Shown: positions 49,018 to 50,014 of the stretch, piece after piece
Layout of the letters: each line of letters begins with the position of its first letter
Position numbering within the stretch: the first letter of the stretch is position 1
NCBI GenBank assembly: GCA_945787465.1
Contig: CALZIZ010000027.1
Span: 22,352 to 72,365 of the forward strand
DNA: 50,014 nt
Source: an uncultured Desulfuromonadales bacterium
GTDB lineage: Bacteria > Desulfobacterota > Desulfuromonadia > Desulfuromonadales > Trichloromonadaceae
Reading direction: 5' to 3'
Notes under the pieces: generated by a model
The model's input: the letters and a program-made list of their open reading frames with translations, nothing else
Told to the model about the DNA's origin: nothing
The model's database searches: none
Position numbers and translations under genes: made by a program

Positions 49018-50014
49018 TCAATCTTTTTTGCCGGCACGGGCACGGGTCTGACGCGTCACCTTGTGGACGGCAAGCCCCAGGGCATCCTCAGCGGCTTCTT
49101 TAATCATCTCCGGAAGGGTCGGATGGGCATGGATCACCTCGGCAAGCTCCTGAACGCTCACCTGCGCATGCATGGCGGCGGTCACTTCGGCGATCAACGC
49201 AGAGGCATCCTGGCCAACGATGGTGACGCCAAGAAGCTGTCCGTTCCGGGCTTCGGAGACGACTTTGACCGTACCTTGGGTTTGCCCGTCGCACAGGGCT
49301 TTGCCGGCGGCCTGGTAGGCAAACCGCCCCACGGCGATCTCAGCCCCCCGGGCCTTGCAGGCCTCTTCGGTCTCCCCCACCTGGGCAATCTCCGGCGAGG
49401 TGAAAATCACGCTGGGAACCACCCGGTAATCGACCGCAAGATCGCCGCCGAGGGCGTTTTTCACAGCAATATCAGCCTGGTATGAAGCGACATGGGCTAA
49501 TTGAATGACATCGATGAGGTCACCAATGGCATAGACCCCCTCCATGGAGGTACGCAACCGATCATCGACTTTGACCGCACCGTTTTCCATATCGATGCCG
49601 GCCTCTTCAAGACCGAGGCCGTTGGTATTGGGCCTCCGGCCAACGGCCACCAGGGCCTTTTCGGCGCTGACCGTTTCGCCGTTGGAAAGCCGCGCTCGCA
49701 CCCCGCCTTCGATGCTTTCCAAGGCTTTTACCGAGGCTGAGGTGAAGGTTGTCACCCCGCGGGATTTAAAGGCCTTCTCCACCTCGCGGACCGCCTGGCG
49801 GTCGCTTGTGGCAAGCAGCCCAGGCAGCTGTTCGACAATCGTGACCTGGCTGCCGAGAATCGAAAAAATGCTTGCAAATTCACAACCTATATAGCCGCCA
49901 CCAATGACCAGCAGACTTTTTGGAAGTTCTTTAATAGCAAGAATTTCATCACTGGTCAAAATATTTTTCCCGTCAATCGGCAGGGATTTAGGCTGCGCCG
50001 CTACCGAGCCCGTG
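49018..50014 (-). CDS. lpdA: Dihydrolipoyl dehydrogenase (partial, 3' part)
   Basis: The frame is open to the right edge, so the FAD-binding N-terminus with the CxxxxC disulfide is outside the window. Visible: the NAD-binding motif [60 protein letters not shown] and the dimer-interface active site [14 protein letters not shown] (His-Glu pair). E3 reoxidises dihydrolipoamide on PdhC and GcvH, both encoded here. About 332 residues are present of roughly 470. It ends 51 bp before lysC, same strand. Confidence 0.95.
   Translation of the reverse strand, partial: TGSVAAQPKSLPIDGKNILTSDEILAIKELPKSLLVIGGGYIGCEFASIFSILGSQVTIVEQLPGLLATSDRQAVREVEKAFKSRGVTTFTSASVKALESIEGGVRARLSNGETVSAEKALVAVGRRPNTNGLGLEEAGIDMENGAVKVDDRLRTSMEGVYAIGDLIDVIQLAHVASYQADIAVKNALGGDLAVDYRVVPSVIFTSPEIAQVGETEEACKARGAEIAVGRFAYQAAGKALCDGQTQGTVKVVSEARNGQLLGVTIVGQDASALIAEVTAAMHAQVSVQELAEVIHAHPTLPEMIKEAAEDALGLAVHKVTRQTRARAGKKD

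Overview
The window looks like a chromosomal segment of a Desulfuromonadia-type anaerobe (relatives of Geobacter, Desulfuromonas, Pelobacter). This is inferred from gene content, not from a marker gene: a Rieske/cytochrome b/five-haem cytochrome c complex, a MetF-MetV pair with a split-P glycine cleavage system, AckA and Pta, CimA-type isoleucine synthesis, a pyruvate dehydrogenase, TRAP-type remnants and many small zinc-ribbon proteins. No rRNA, CRISPR array, prophage or insertion sequence was seen. There is one tRNA gene (Arg, anticodon CCG).

Layout. 1-3.1 kb: end of a DUF294 protein, a metallo-beta-lactamase-fold protein, a crotonase and a rhomboid. 3.4-6.7 kb: a small hypothetical gene, a decayed or frameshifted ORF, then a membrane-anchored peptidoglycan amidase overlapping a gene for a MamK-like actin. 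6.8-11.1 kb: tRNA-Arg, a solute-binding/metallo-beta-lactamase fusion with a degenerate metal site, and the bc-type complex. 11.2-16.3 kb: glutathione synthase, DUF1573, a broken hpt, a zinc-ribbon membrane protein with an acidic repeat region, TatA and a 2[4Fe-4S] ferredoxin. 16.7-21.2 kb: acetate kinase, a KAS III-like enzyme, phosphotransacetylase and a TonB-like protein. 21.3-28.3 kb: a C1 block on the minus strand, folD-metV-metF-gcvT-gcvH-gcvPA-gcvPB. 28.8-36.1 kb: diguanylate cyclase, FmdB, DUF4126, a structured leader followed by a TRAP transporter deletion scar, UspA, a TAXI binding protein, a lipoprotein, a small membrane protein, a ferritin-like protein and a holin-family protein. 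36.2-39.2 kb: AMP nucleosidase, a nucleoside deaminase, a thioesterase, then a broken histidine kinase. 39.3-45.3 kb: pdhA-pdhB-pdhC followed 3 bp later by a Lon-related protease, plus a 51-aa zinc ribbon. 45.5-50 kb: a helix-hairpin-helix protein, CimA, aspartate kinase and the 3' part of dihydrolipoyl dehydrogenase.

Functionally, pyruvate dehydrogenase, Pta and AckA meet at acetyl-CoA. CimA draws on pyruvate and acetyl-CoA. GcvTHP, FolD and MetF/MetV form one tetrahydrofolate C1 module. The bc complex would carry quinol electrons to periplasmic cytochromes.

The most unusual things are: (1) the amidase/MamK-like pair; (2) the degenerate MBL fusion; (3) a 114-nt multi-stem element ahead of a dctP'-'dctM scar; (4) several genes with small internal deletions (hpt about 40 nt, Lon-related protease 60 nt in frame between the catalytic Ser and Lys, a PAS kinase frameshifted), which are either real decay or reconstruction errors; (5) intergenic arrays of period-7 repeats at four loci with different sequences; and (6) a 12-unit 9-bp tandem repeat in the E2 linker.
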